Source of the DNA: Diospyros lotus
Lineage: Eukaryota > Streptophyta > Magnoliopsida > Ericales > Ebenaceae
DNA: 64,000 bases
NCBI RefSeq assembly: GCF_014633365.1
Contig: NC_068347.1
Span: forward strand, 25,336,493 to 25,400,492
Reading direction: 5' to 3'
Shown here: positions 20,689 to 33,166 of the stretch, piece after piece
How positions within the stretch are numbered: position 1 is the first letter of the stretch
Layout: each line of letters begins with the position of its first letter
The notes under the pieces: generated by a model
The model's database searches: none
Told to the model about the DNA's origin: nothing
The model's input: only the letters and a program-made list of their open reading frames with translations
Translations under genes and position numbers: made by a program

Positions 20689-22760
20689 TGTAACAACCCA
20701 TTATCGGGTCTAAAATATTTTATTATTAATTTATGTGTGAAAAATGTGTTACTATTTGAGGAAGGTGTTGGTAATATTTTATGTGAAAAACATAAAAATA
20801 AATAAATAAAAAGAGTGAAAAATCAAAATTTTAAGAGGAAGATTATGTGTATACATATATATGACAATAGGTGTAAAGTGGATTAAAAAAAGAAGAAAAA
20901 TAAAAAAAAGGATAAAATGACAAAAAAAGAGTGGTATGGTTATATATGTGAGTGTGTGCAAGTGGGAGGGGCAAATTTGGGAGAACATAGAGGGGGTGGG
21001 GGGGTGGGGGGTGGGGTGGTAGACATTCCCCAAATCCCTCATCCTTTGTTCCCTTGTGCCCTCATTTCTCTCTTTACTCTCTCCTGATTGATTTTTTCTT
21101 CTTTTTCTTCCATTCTTCTACTTCTTCTTCTTCTTCTCTAGTTGGAGTCCAATGAGAGTGAAATTGCAACAATTAACAAGTTGTTTCTTCTCCAAATTTA
21201 ATAATCAATCAAGGCAAGTTCCATTCCTTCTGTGCCCTTCATTTTGAAGTTATTAAATTTTTGGCCAAATTGCGCATGTTGTATGTTTCGGGCTATAACT
21301 TGATGTGTTTCTATCCAAATCAATATTTGTTTGTTGCATTGTAAACTAGACTTCTTAAACTTTGCTTTGATATATTACTTGGATTATTTGACCAAGTATT
21401 GTGCTTGTAAGTACCTTGTGAATTACCTACTCGAATTTGGATTTTATGTTTTAGTGTAATCTATCATTGCTCCGTTTTTGGCCAATAACTTCTTGTGTTT
21501 AAATCCAAATCGAGATCCATTTATTATTTTTTTTTGTAAAATAAACTTCTTGAGCTTTGTTTTGATATATTACTTGGATTATTTGGCCAAGTATTGAGCC
21601 TCCCTATGAAATACCTACTCAAATCTAGATTTTCTATTTCCATGTAATTTGTCATTGCTCCATTTTTTTCTTATAACTTTTTGTGTTTATTCCAAAATCG
21701 AGATTCGTTTGTTGTGTTATAACTAGACTTCTTAATATTCATTTTGATATATTATTTGGATTATTTGGCCAAGTATTGAGATTGTAAATGCCCTGTGAAA
21801 TACTTACTTGAATATGAAATTTCTATTTTCGTGTAATATGTCATTGCTCCTATTTTTAGCCTATAACTTTTTGTGTTCATATCTAAATTAAAATCTGTTT
21901 ATTGCTCTATAAACTAGACATCCTAAATTTCATTTTGATATATTACTTGTATGATTTTGGTTACGTTTTGAGCCCCTAACAACCCTGTTAATCTTTGCCA
22001 AAAAAAAGCTAGAAATTTTACTGTCCAAGTAAGTTGTTTTGCTTAAGTTTTTGGAAAATAACTTCTAGTGGTTATTTCTGATTCTGAATCCTTTTTTTGT
22101 TTTAGAAACTAGAGATTTGGGGCTTCAATTTGAGTATATTATTCATAATATTCGGCTAAGATACGAGTCCAAAATAAGCCTTTGAAGTTACTGTTCGAAA
22201 TCTAGAAATTTTGCCTAAAATTTCTAAAATTTTTCAAAATAGGATTTTATAGATTTTGTAACATATATATAACCTAAGAAGCATGGAAATGGCTCGGAGA
22301 AATCATTTCGGCATTTCAGAACCATTTCTCATTTTGGAAACGGAAAAAACGGCCTAAAACATTTTTCGAGCCTTTTGTGTATTTTTTGTAAAATTTTGGG
22401 TCATTTTGAAATTTAAAGAACTTGGCCAGAAACGCGTTTCCAACGAGTGCTGCTGCTCAGCTAGGTTGCAACTTCTTCATTTCTTTTTCCCTTTCTTCTT
22501 CTTCTTATTCTTCCAGCAATTTCTCCTCCTTCGATCACCCTTGCCGTCGTTAGCAATTTCTTCTCCTTTGATCTCCCTCGTCGCGTCGCCAGCTACTGCA
22601 GTCCTTCGATCGCCCTCACTGCCAGTCTTTCTTAGCCTTTCGTCGTCTGCTCCGGTGCTCCGTTGTCCTTCTCAGTCCTTTGATTTTTTGTTGCCGCCGG
22701 TTGTTCCTTCTCGGCCCTCTCACTACCGGTGCTAGTCGTCCATTCCATTCTCTGTAAGTA
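20689..22760 (+). mobile_element. LTR-like sequence with internal ~190 bp tandem repeats; right end uncertain
   Basis: It starts TGTAACAACCC, the characteristic start of many plant chromoviral (Tekay/Del-type) LTRs, preceded by GTGGG. Inside are a poly-pyrimidine leader-like part (21060-21140), an array of ~190 bp repeats and a CT/TCG-rich stretch (22440-22760). No primer binding site, matching terminus or partner LTR was found. Confidence 0.4.
21250..22210. repeat. Array of ~190 bp degenerate tandem repeats, about five units
   Basis: Units share TCATTGCTCC, ATAACTTxxTGTGTTxAT, ACTAGACTTCTTAA and TTTTGATATATTACTTGGATTATTTGGCCAAG in a fixed order. The TCATTGCTCC blocks near 21465, 21652 and 21842 are about 190 bp apart; the last unit (about 22010-22210) is very divergent. 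Confidence 0.75.
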
Positions 22761-25189
22761 ACCCCCCATCTCTCTTTGTCTCTCTCTCTCTCGATATATA
22801 TATATAAAAAAATATTTTTATTGAGTGCAAAGTTAACAGTATATACATATTTTATTTTATATTAAAAATTATATTTACAAAAAATAAAATTCTTATATTT
22901 TTAAAATTTACAGTTTACCCCGCATTTATGTGTTCTATTTTTTTTAGAAAAATGTCGTTGCCATGTTATCATTTCCCATCAGAAATGTCTCCCATTTTCA
23001 TTTTTGTGAACTTAATATATAACCATTATATTTTAGCATTTAAGAAAAGTTATGACTCAAACAAGATGTGAACTTAGATAATGTTAAAATATAGCTTTAA
23101 TAAGTAGATTTTGAAATGTGATGGAGGAAAAGTTGATGAGAAAATCTAAAGGAATATGAAAGGATATGTGTGGAATTAAAATAAAGAGAAAAACATGTTC
23201 AGTGGCGTTGAAGTTTAGACTAAGTAGGTGGTATTTTTGAAGTTTTAAAAATAATAAAAAGTTCTTTAACTTTACAAACTTTGTTGCACTAACGGGCATG
23301 ACATTATTTAACTCTTTAAAAATTTAAAATTATTAAAATATCCTCATCTTCTCTGCTTTTTTATCCACTACCTAATTTCTCTGTTCCTCCCTCCCTTTCT
23401 TGATCGACACTTTCTCCTATTCTCCAACAATAGCAGCAACAACAACAATGGACTTTCTCCCCCTTTTTCACTCTCTCTCCTTCCTCACTAGGTTTAGATA
23501 ACCTGGTGATGCTAGGTTCTAAACCCATTGTGTGAATTCTACAGTTCAATCTCTTGAGGTCACCATTTCTTCACCACTTCCTTCTCTTTTTCATCTGGAA
23601 TATTCGATAAAATAAACATCATCAGTAGGAGATAGTCACACGAAAGATCATTGAAAATTTGTTAGACAAGGTTTTGATGGGGAATCAAAGGTTCATTCTT
23701 CCTGACAGTGTTAAGATTAGATTTTTGAAACATGTTTGCTGAACTGGGAAAAATGAGCATTATTAGCACTGCTGTGGTTAGAGTGTAGGGAGTGAGCCAT
23801 TTGGCTTTTAACATACTTGAATTTTCTCCAAGGTGGGAAGGGTAAACTCTATTTGGTTACCTCTAATATAAGGGAGACTATCTCTAGAGATTGGTGATGA
23901 CCTCTATTGACAAATATATATATATGAATGGCTAAGTTTGATGAATCGCTTTGAAGGATTTGGTCAATATAATGACTTCAAACTCGTATATGAATTCACT
24001 CCCCTATACCAAGGATAAGATTTTAGGAGTTTAAGAAAATTTAGATGGGTCCTTTTGACCAACAAATTCTCTCAATAAGAATCTAATTGAAGAAATATGT
24101 TTCAAAGACAAAAGCCTACCAACGGGATAGGAGAGAGACTCTCCCATCTTGATTTTCAAATTGCCTGGGCTTTCAAAACCCTAGTGCAATCCTAGCATCG
24201 TTGGTGTTCTACAACCCCAACATTGCTTGGGTTTACCTACAGGATGTTGTTGGATATTTTTTAAAGATTTTAATATAAATTTAATCTATGTATAAATATA
24301 TATAACATTTATATATAATATTTTCATAGAAACTAATAAGATATATTTTTATGAAAGTATTATTGAGAATACATTTTCTAAATACATTTTTATTAAATAA
24401 AATTTCGGCCAAAAGACAATTTTCTCAATACTATAAACCAATGGTCAGTTCCATACCCGTAACTTTTTCAAAATTAGTTGAACTGTAACTGTAAAATGAG
24501 TGTTAATACATGTTATTGATGTGGATAATGGCATGTCTATACCTTCCAGCCTAGGGGGTTGATAAGATTGGCTGCAGCGACAACAGAGTGTCGCGATTCG
24601 GCGTGAGTGATTGGCACCTGTAAGCACTTCAATACTTAAGTTAGTGAGGGTTCAAAGTAACAGAGTATGAATAAGGCTTGAAAAAAGCATACCTTGGCTT
24701 GCGATTAAACTGGTTCATATAGAAGCGAGGGTGCCTAGCCCATCGCCGACCATCATGGGAAGATAGGAGGCCGAGATACACGGTAGTGATAGGATCCATC
24801 TCTGAGGATCTCGAATTCTATGAAGATTAGGGGTTGATCGAGAATCAGTGTGTGAGTTGCTTGGAGTCAATAGGATTTGTTATTGGCGCAAGGATCTCGA
24901 CTTGGTTGGAAAGGTTATCGAAGCTTCTTGGACTGAGATCTAGTCCGGGGCCAACCTCGATGCCAGGCTATGAGCCCCTGGCCTAATGGATCAATATAGT
25001 CCAATATCTAGTGGAGTTCTTTGTAAGGAAAAATTAGGATCTCATGTTGAGATTTCAGGGGATATACAAAATCAAGAAGAAATAAAACAAAAGAAAGATC
25101 TAAGGTGACTGATCAATTTCTAGGTTTTGAATGGGCTTTCAATTTTTTTTCTTTTCTCTATTAGAGAGATGATGTAACTGGTATTTTTA
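22761..25189. other. No gene recognised
   Basis: AT-rich sequence with a TC/TA microsatellite at 22773-22805. Short frames (23084-23299, 23361-23549, 24445-24627) have no recognisable domains or neighbours. 24440-25080 has a more balanced base composition but no recognisable product. Confidence 0.5.
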
Positions 25190-25590
25190 GAGAAATCACG
25201 TTCTTCTTCTTTTTCTTCTCTCTCTTTTTGTAAACCCTCAAACTTCTTCATTATTCGTTCGATTTGGGTTCAATCGAACCCAAAGATTTCCAGATCTAGA
25301 TTTGATCAAGCCGAAAACAAATGAAAAAGTTCAATTATACCCAGATATCCTTCAACAAGTTGCTAACAATAGTCATTAGTGATGCCATCATTGACTATTT
25401 GTAATTTTGTTTGTTATAATAACATTGAGAAATGTGCATTTTGGGAATTTAGAAATATTAACAAGCATTTATTAATGGGAAAGGGTAAGCGATCCACACA
25501 TCTATAAAATACAAAAGAGGTAAGTATAATTTTTCTAGCATTCTTGCCTCTTCTTTCTTCCTCTAACCTCTTATATACCTTTTTACATGC
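25190..25590 (-). repeat. Right arm of the long inverted repeat
   Basis: Reverse complement of 19490-19900 and then of 18838-18888. A TATATAAGAG box-like string sits near the outer end, so the arms might be LTR fragments in opposite orientation rather than the ends of a foldback transposon. Confidence 0.75.
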
Positions 25591-25869
25591 ATAATGGAGA
25601 GGAAAACAATAGCTCCACACTTCTAACCATGGAGCCTCAGGTGGTGACACGTGACTTGGGAATTAGTGGATAATCCACTAACTCTCAAAGTTTCCACGCA
25701 CTATTTGTAAAACAGAAACTATTGACAGTATTTATTGAGTAGACAACAATTTTTAATTTTTGAGAAATTGTCGACCAATCAAGAAAAATAGTTGACAGTT
25801 TAGTATTGTAAGCTGCAAGGTCCTTCCTTTATCTCGTATAAGATTGTCATTAACTCTTAATCACAAGGC

Positions 25870-26090
25870 AAACAGGTGTAATCAAGGCAATCAGATTTGA
25901 CAGTTAAATTTGGTCATTAAAACTCCTAAAAATTATTTTAAGAATTAAGCTATATCCAAAATATTTTTATGCGATTAGTATTTTTGAAAGGGAGAGCTTA
26001 TAGTATAAAATTAAGGGGGAGTTCAAAAATATTTTATCAAATTAATCATCTCATAAATCATGTTTTTGTCATTATCAAAAAGGGAGAAAA
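25870..26090 (+). mobile_element. 3' untranslated end of a SIRE-like copia element, with polypurine tract
   Basis: Sequence just before the LTR resembles the 3' region of SIRE-type elements (GGGAGAGCTTATAGTA at 25990-26005) and ends in a polypurine tract AAAAAGGGAGAAAA (26077-26090) directly before the LTR. Coding sequence of the element is missing. Confidence 0.55.
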
Positions 26091-27409
26091 TGTTGAGCCA
26101 ACTTGCTCATATTAATTAAGTTTTGATGATTAACAAAAATAGAATTTTTAATATACAAATTATACTATTTTTGGTGATTAACAAAAAGAATATTTTTCTT
26201 AAATATATTAATTGTTGTACCAATTTTTTTTTATTAATTTATAAAATATTTTTTTTTCATAGCATATGTATTGCCAAAAATATTATTTCTTATTAAAAAT
26301 ATTTTTTAGATTAATTTATAAAATATTTTTCATAGTATATGCATTATAAAAAATATTATTTTCTAAAAATATTTTTAATATTAATTTATTAAATATTTTT
26401 TTATATCATATGTATTATCAAAAATATTATTTTTATTAAAAATATTTTAGATTAATTTATATAATATGTATCTCAAAAAATATTTTAACAACTAAGTGCA
26501 TTTAGTTGGATTTGAACCCAATACCTCTTATTTGTTCAAGCCTTCCATTGCCAGCTTACCTACGAGATCTCTTGAGTATTTGAGTGTACATATTAATTTT
26601 AAGTTATACTAAATTTTTCTGCTATAACGGTCAGATTTTTTGACCATTGAAAAAGTGCCCAACATGGCTATAAATACTCCTAAACTCATTTTTTGAGTAT
26701 CCAAGTGCTTCCATTATATGTCCAAAGTACTTGAAAGTTCTCAAGCAAAGCATCCAAACAATCGGAGACTCTCGAAGCATTATTGTATATCCACCGAAAA
26801 ATCACAAGGCAAGAGGAGAAAAGTTCTTCAAGTCTTATATGACAAATCCGAACTTCTCCATTTGAGATTATAAATTTACTTATTTAAATATTATTATCTT
26901 GTATAATTTATTCTTAATTGCTTATTTATGTCTAAGTGTGAACAAATTATTTGTAATATTTAAATTACTATTGTAAATTATATAAGTTTCCTAGAACCAT
27001 TAAAATCTATGTGAATCTAGTTTTCTTGGTGTAGGAAGAAAACTTTGGTGTAGTGGTTGCCTAGAACCCATTGTAATCTAGGTGTGTATCTAGTTTTAAA
27101 GGTGAAATAGTGTGAAAACCATAGTAATTTTGATTTAGTGGAACCCCAAGGGTGGTTAGACCTTGGGAGAATGGATTAAGGGTGTGTGAAAATATCGAAC
27201 CACTATAAATTGTATTATGCCTCATATTATTTATTCTTGTTATATTTTGTGACTTGCATTAATTATTAATCTCAAATATAATTTATTATATTTATCAAAT
27301 ATATATTCTTAAATAATTATTAATCAAGAATATTCATTAAAATAGAGAAAAATTTTAAACACTTAATTCACCCTCCCCTCTTAAGTGGTCATACCTTAAG
27401 AGACCAACA
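26091..27409 (+). mobile_element. SIRE-like copia LTR
   Basis: 1319 bp from TGTTGAGCCAACTTGC to TTAAGAGACCAACA, both characteristic ends of SIRE/Maximus-type LTRs, with a polypurine tract on the left. Very AT-rich, with repeated AAAAATATT motifs. It is a 3' LTR; the 5' LTR and internal genes are absent. Confidence 0.75.
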
Positions 27410-29480
27410 GTTTTATTTAAAAAAAAATTATTTAAAATTTGAATTCTATTGAAATCATTAAACCATTGAAATAGAACCCTAAATCTGTAGGATTTTCTTT
27501 TTAATTTTTTGGTAGGTAATGAATCTATAATAATATTATTATTATAGCACAAATGATACAATAATATACAAGGTTTCAATTGCAATCCTTCTGTTCAATG
27601 AATCTATTAATTATTGCAATAAATGTTATATTTCTTTCCTTAAAAATTTTCAAGTGCCCTACTCAATATCACCCCCTATTGCCTAGCTATATAAAAGCCA
27701 AGGGGCATGTAATATTGTGGTCAAAAGCAATTAATCCTATTGCCTCACTGATTCCTTGGTACTAGAAACAAGGGACATGGAGAAGGCTTCTCTTAATTCT
27801 TAAACTGGTTTTCTTAGCCGCCCGCTTGTTTAATTTCTTTGATGACTCTCTTTCTCTCCCTCTGTATCTCAAATCAATTATGGAAATGCTAGACGCACAA
27901 TTTGTTTGACAAGTTCGGTGACAATTCATGTTGAAATTATAGATGTACCCTCACCTTAAATTATAAATATACCCTTTAACTTTTCAGCTCAAATTAAATA
28001 CCTGTCTAAAAGTTTCTTCTTCCTCACCTACTTTTTCTCTTTCTCTCCCCATCGCGTTCTGTCCTCCACCTTTGGCCACCCAGTTTCTTCCTCTCTCTCT
28101 CGTCCATTTACGTTCTTTTTGGTCATCGTTCGCGTCCGATGCAGCCGTCTCCGCCATGCCTCTATCACATTTATCGTCATTAATGAAGCCTTTGCCATCA
28201 ACAGTTCTTGTCGCCATTTGCCTCTGTTGCAACCTCCATCACCATTCATTTATGTCGTTCCAATCGTTGTCGACGTCTCCGTCTCCATCTCCATCTCTCT
28301 TTCTCGCCCGCAGCTTCTCCTTTCTTATCTTTGTTCATTATTTTTTGTTGTTCCATCATTGCAACGGTCATCGACGCCTCAATCGTTGGTCGCCTTCGTT
28401 GTTCTAATCATCATTGCCACTATCAAAACATATATGTATTACATATATATAAACCCAAAAATATTAAATATAACTTTACATACTTTTTCATCTTTTAATT
28501 TAAGTAATACAAACAAATAATAATATAAAAATACATATAATTATTTATACATAAGATAATTATAACATACATAAAATTTTATGTTTTGTATGAATGATAA
28601 AGAGAGGAAATATAATTGTATTATGATGGATATATGAATATATCTTTTTATTAAAAATAAATATTATAATATTATAGTTTATAGTTTGTTTTTCATTTTA
28701 TAACTTAAAAAGTGAAACAAAATTATAAAATAATTTTTTAAAAATAGTAAGGCAAACTATGCTAAGTTTCAACATCCAAAATTTTTTAAAATTTTAAAAT
28801 GAGTTTAATTTGATTTAGATGATTTTGTATAATATATTTTTAATTTATAGTTGTATTTAAAAAATATATTGTATATATTTATATTTAGATATAATATGTT
28901 TAGTCTATATTTATGTTTAAAAAATATGTATATCTAACCTGAAGCCACAAGCGAGAACGTAAACAACAAGTTCAACGACATTATGACATTAACCATGAAG
29001 TTGTTTCCACGCACACACACTCCCATAATGAATCTGTAAGTGTTACAATAAACAACATTTGTATATTGTCAAAGCCCATTTCTAACTAATACAATAACCA
29101 AATCCATCAATAAAGTGAGTGATCAAGAGGGGCAAGAAGAGCTTGATGAAGCAGTCAGTGGCCACATACATACCCAAAAAACTAAGATGACTCCCATAAG
29201 AAATTAGTATGAATATATTTTGATAAAGCTTAGTATTTTTAACTTTGATAGAGATTTTGTATATAACTTATATAATAAACTCATCATTAAAAATAAAAAG
29301 GAAAAACAAAGATTCAAAAGAACCCATCCATCATCATCAACATACAACCCAAATCAACCCATTGAAATATTCAATTCATAACATCCATCTGCGCCTAATC
29401 TTTTTGGTTCGCCAAGTCTTCACTCCGTACAAGCTTAGCTTTTCCATTGCTCGACCAAATGCCTCAAAGAGCGTGCTCTA
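27410..29480. other. No gene recognised
   Basis: Includes a CT-rich, relatively GC-rich stretch (28000-28420) with overlapping frames on both strands that looks like low-complexity sequence, then strongly AT-rich DNA (28430-28940). Confidence 0.5.
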
Positions 29481-29496
29481 ATTGGCTGTGAACTCC

Positions 29497-29739
29497 TCAA
29501 CATAGTGCCTCGTCCTCGGACTCGAGAACAGGGCCTGATTCGTCACCAAGAGCCCTAGCCTCTTTGGCAAGTTCTAGAAATACATGTTGTCGAACTTGTT
29601 GGGCGATAGGAGAGGAGAAGCTGCGGATGAGAATGAGAAGACTTAGAGAGAAAGAGGAGATAGAGGCGTCGGCGAGAGCTGGAATGACAACGGCTTCAAA
29701 GATGGTGAACGACGATGGAGGCTGCTCCGTCTGAGACAA
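29497..29739 (-). CDS. Short ORF of unknown function, possible gene fragment
   Basis: An 80-residue frame starting MSQTEQPPSSFTIFEAVVIP with balanced codon use and an acidic C-terminus, better than its surroundings. No family was recognised, and there is no clear promoter or continuation. The GC-rich minus-strand neighbourhood (29740-30960) is interrupted by the hAT-like insertion at 29995. It may be an exon or a captured fragment. Confidence 0.25.
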   Translation of the reverse strand: MSQTEQPPSSFTIFEAVVIPALADASISSFSLSLLILIRSFSSPIAQQVRQHVFLELAKEARALGDESGPVLESEDEALC

Positions 29740-29994
29740 ACGACGTTAGTTGCAACGACGACAAATAGTGACTAGAAAGAGTGTAGCAAACATCAATGAA
29801 AACGAGAAGAGAGAAAGAAAAGGGAAAAATATAAAGAAGAGAGAGAAAAAGAAGGACCGACGACGACATCACCACGGCATCGCACCGAAGGTGGACACAC
29901 AATGAAGAGATGGAGCAGGTGAAAGGGCTGGTGAATGAGAGGTCGACGGTGTTGGGGACACACGAGAAGCGAAGATGGTGGTCCTTGCTGGTGA

Positions 29995-30890
29995 CTATGT
30001 TGCACGGAAACGGAAACGGGAAACGCGAAAACAGTATTTTTCAAAAAAGTTAGGAAACGGAAACGTGGGGTAAACTGTAATTTTAAAAAATATAGGGGTG
30101 TATGTGAAATTAATATATAATTTATATACTATAAATAATATTAAGTTATAATTTTGCAAACCTAGAAATACTACAAATAATGTAATTTACAGTATTACCC
30201 TAGAGTATTACCTACAACTTGCTGTCAATGGCTGTTTCGATTTTGCAAACCCTAGACCCACGCCGCTTCTTCCATTTGCCCTCGTCGTCGACTCGCCGCC
30301 TCTCTTGCCCTCATCCTCACCCTCGCCGTCGATCTCGCATCTCTCACAATCGATCTCTGCCATCGTTGCTGCCTCTCTCAGTCGCCATCGACGAGTCTCT
30401 TGCCCTCACCCTCGTTTTTGTCTCGCTTCTCTCACAGTCAAAGCGTCTCTGCCACCGTCGTTCGCCTCTCTCGCCATTAATGAGTCTCTTGCCCTCACCA
30501 TCGCGTTCGATCTCGCCTCTCTCACAGTCGAAGCGTTTCTGCCATCGTCGCTCACCTCTTACCCTCGTCGCCGTCCACCGCCGTACACCATCTCTCGTCT
30601 CAACCGTCGTTGCACACTCCATATCTGGCCTCGCCGCCAACCGCCGCCGCCTCGCCTTTGGGTGACCATTGTCTTCCTCTTGCAGGTGAGCGACCGTGGT
30701 CGCTGGAAACACGTTTCAAGTGTGAAACGCGTTTTCCACATTTTGTGTAAATTGCGAAACGGCCCCCAGAACGTTTCGCAATTTACAGAAACGTTTCGAA
30801 GGCCGTTTCGGGCCGTCTTCGCGTTTCCGAAACGGGAAACAGTTCGGAAACGTCGAAACGGCGCCTCCGAGCCGTTTTCGTGCTTCATAG
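29995..30890. mobile_element. Non-autonomous hAT-like transposon with 8 bp target duplication
   Basis: Flanked by GCTGGTGA at 29987-29994 and 30891-30898. Ends are inverted: CTATGTTGCACGGAAACG on the left and the complement of CTATGAAGCACGAAAACG on the right. An 8 bp duplication and short inverted termini fit the hAT superfamily. The interior has no transposase; it holds a Ser/Arg/Pro-coding minisatellite (30250-30660) and many GAAACG motifs near both ends. Confidence 0.75.
30270..30600. repeat. ~110 bp GC-rich tandem repeats inside the hAT-like element
   Basis: Three copies of a unit containing CTCTCTCACAGTC, TCTGCCATCGTCG and GAGTCTCTTGCCCTCACC. Long frames on both strands here come from the repeat. 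Confidence 0.7.
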
Positions 30891-31181
30891 GCTGGTGAGG
30901 ACTAACAGTGGCAGCACCGCGACGTCAAACTAGAAGTTTTCAAGTGATGGAGAGACAGAGAAAGAGAGATCTTTGGTGGAGAGAGAGAAAAGGGAACAAT
31001 CTAGGTCATTCAAATAGAGAAAGGAACAAGTGGTAAGGATTCAAATTTGACCTCAAAATATCTTGATAATTTGGGGCTGTCAATTAAATTGTCAAAGTGA
31101 TTGTTCAATGTAACATAATCCATCAATTATTATAATTCGTGCGATTTGTTATGTTATTTAAAAAGTACTTATTGCAGGTCA

Positions 31182-31798
31182 TGTTAGCAGGTGATTCAAA
31201 TTGGTGAGTACCCTGTTGAGTAAATATTAATATCCTAGTGTTGCCCATTGGTTTAAAATAATAAAATAGGGTCTTAAGGGTATCTTAGTAATATATATAT
31301 ATATATATATATTCTGGTTTAATGTTCTATATATTTCACATTGATATTTCCGTCTAATGGCTGTGTATAAATAGCATCAGTTTATGAGAACAGAAAGACG
31401 ATTGAAAGAACCAAGGAGAAGTAAGCGCGTCTCTCCCGATTTTCCCTCTGTTTGTGTGAATCACTGTAAGTTTGAGATAAGAGAAGATCTAATGCGATCT
31501 GTGTATATGTGAAGCGGAGAACATGTGTAAGAACTTGTAATTTCCTTGTTAAGTTCTTGTGTATTCTTGTAATCGGTAATCGATGTGTAATCGTTGTATC
31601 CGTTTCTATAGTGGAAAGACTAGGGATTAAATCCCTGCCGACTGCCGTGAGTAGGATTCAAATTGAGAATCCGAACACGTATATCCTTGTGTTCCCTTGT
31701 GTGTGTGGATTGTGTTACCTAATCTTTTTGCTGTGTTCTTGAGTTTTACATCGAAACCAAGATAGGGTTGGGCGACAGCCAATGATCGAATCATTACA
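31182..31798 (+). mobile_element. 5' LTR of the copia element
   Basis: TGTTAGCAGG...TCATTACA, 617 bp, with a (TA)n tract at 31290-31312 and a TATA-like GTATAAATAG at about 31363. Closely similar to the 3' LTR apart from small indels. Confidence 0.92.
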
Positions 31799-31800
31799 AC

Positions 31801-31812
31801 TGGTATCAGAGC
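31801..31812 (+). other. Primer binding site, initiator tRNA-Met type
   Basis: TGGTATCAGAGC, the standard copia primer site, two bases after the 5' LTR. Confidence 0.92.
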
Positions 31813-31882
31813 CCCTTTCAAGATTTCAAGAGAGGAGTCCTATTCGGGAAGTTCCTAACCCTAGACCGAAGAACTGAAGAAG

Positions 31883-32674
31883 ATGGGATCGACCAGACTC
31901 GAGATTGAAAAGTTCGATGGAAGAATCGACTTCAACATGTGGAGGAAAAAGATGAGGGCAATCTTGGTTCTACAGAGATGTGCCAAAGCACTCGGAGGGG
32001 AGAAGGACCTCCCTGCTACCATGACCCCAGAAGAAAAGGCAGACACGATGGAGGTTGCACACAGTCTCCTGATACTGAATCTCGCCGACAACGTCTTACG
32101 ACAGGTAAACGACGAGGACACGGCAGCTAAGGTATGGCTCAAACTTGAATCTTTGTACATGACTAAAATCTTGTCTAATAAGATTTATTTGAAAGTACAG
32201 TTATTTGGTTTCAAAATGAATCCTTCTAAGTCCCTAGAAGAAAACCTAGATGATTTTAATTCTATTACAATAGATTTAGCCAACATTGATGAGAAAATAT
32301 CTGATGAAAATCAGGCTATTATTCTCTTGAACTCTCTGCCTGAGTCTTATAAAGACATGAAAACAGCAATAAAATATGGCAGAGAATCTTTGTCATTAGA
32401 AGATGTCTTAGTGCCTTTGAGGTCTAGAGATCTTGAGGTAAAGAAGGATAAAAAGTCCAGTCTTGCAGAAGGCTTACAAATAAGAGGAAAACATGATAGG
32501 AAGCCCCAATCTAAAGGCAGAAGTTTATCAAGATCACAGTCTAGGAATAGGGGAAATTCCCGACCATTAACTTGTTGGTTTTGCAAAAAAGAGGGCCACT
32601 TTAGGAAGCATTGTCCCTCAAGAAAGAAAAGTTATGATAACCGGGTGGATAAGCAAGATTTAGTTCTTTACTGA
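31883..32674 (+). CDS. Copia gag
   Basis: A 263-residue Gag-type protein. A copia gag domain (FDGRIDFNMWRKKM near residue 13, then helices through about 185) is followed by a basic Arg/Ser region and a zinc knuckle CWFCKKEGHFRKHC (C-x2-C-x4-H-x4-C) near residue 235. It would bind element RNA. The frame ends soon after the knuckle, whereas copia elements usually run on into protease, so a mutation has cut the polyprotein. Confidence 0.88.
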   Translation: MGSTRLEIEKFDGRIDFNMWRKKMRAILVLQRCAKALGGEKDLPATMTPEEKADTMEVAHSLLILNLADNVLRQVNDEDTAAKVWLKLESLYMTKILSNKIYLKVQLFGFKMNPSKSLEENLDDFNSITIDLANIDEKISDENQAIILLNSLPESYKDMKTAIKYGRESLSLEDVLVPLRSRDLEVKKDKKSSLAEGLQIRGKHDRKPQSKGRSLSRSQSRNRGNSRPLTCWFCKKEGHFRKHCPSRKKSYDNRVDKQDLVLY

Positions 32675-33166
32675 TGGATATGAAAGTGGTGAGGGGCTGA
32701 CTATCTCGGAACTAAGTTCCAGAGATGAGTGGACTCAGGGTGTACCTTTCATATGACTCCAAGAAGGGATTGGCTATTGAATTTTAGACCATATGAGGGA
32801 GGTAAAGTCCTCATGGGAAATGATTAATCCTGTAGCATAGCTGGAACAGGCTCAATAAGATTCAAAATGTGGGATGGAACCTTTAGAACTCTTGAGAATG
32901 TAAGGCTGGTACCCGAATTAAGGAGAAACCTTATTTCTTTAGGAATGATAGATTCTAATGGAGGGTCTTACAAATCCGAAAATGGGAAACTAAAGGTAAT
33001 GAAAGAATCCATGGTAATCTTGAAGGGAATCTTAAAACAAGGTTTATATATCCTTCAAGGAGAAGCCATTTTAGGGCATGCTGTAGTTTGGTCTCCTCAA
33101 ATAGATGAAACAAGAATGTGGCATAGAAGATTAGGCCACATAGGTATAAGAGGTCTTCAAGAACTC
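32675..33166 (+). pseudogene. Remnant of copia protease and pre-integrase domain
   Basis: A protease motif DSGCTFHMTPRRDW is readable at about 32732-32773 but lies among frameshifts and stops. 32867-33166 is open and encodes the pre-integrase domain up to the first zinc ligands (MWHRRLGHIG), after which homology stops at the 3' LTR edge. The rest of pol is deleted. Confidence 0.85.

Noticed and set aside
22406..22735. 109-residue Ser/Pro-rich plus-strand frame
   Set aside because: CT-rich low-complexity sequence within an LTR-like region; no domain, no splice or promoter context.
26490..26570. tRNA-like string (GGATTTGAACCCAATACC) in the SIRE-like LTR
   Set aside because: Resembles a B-box but no cloverleaf or A-box could be made; could be an old SINE piece.
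30219..30898. Long frames on both strands (up to 197 residues)
   Set aside because: GC-rich tandem repeats inside a hAT-like element; frames exist on both strands for compositional reasons.
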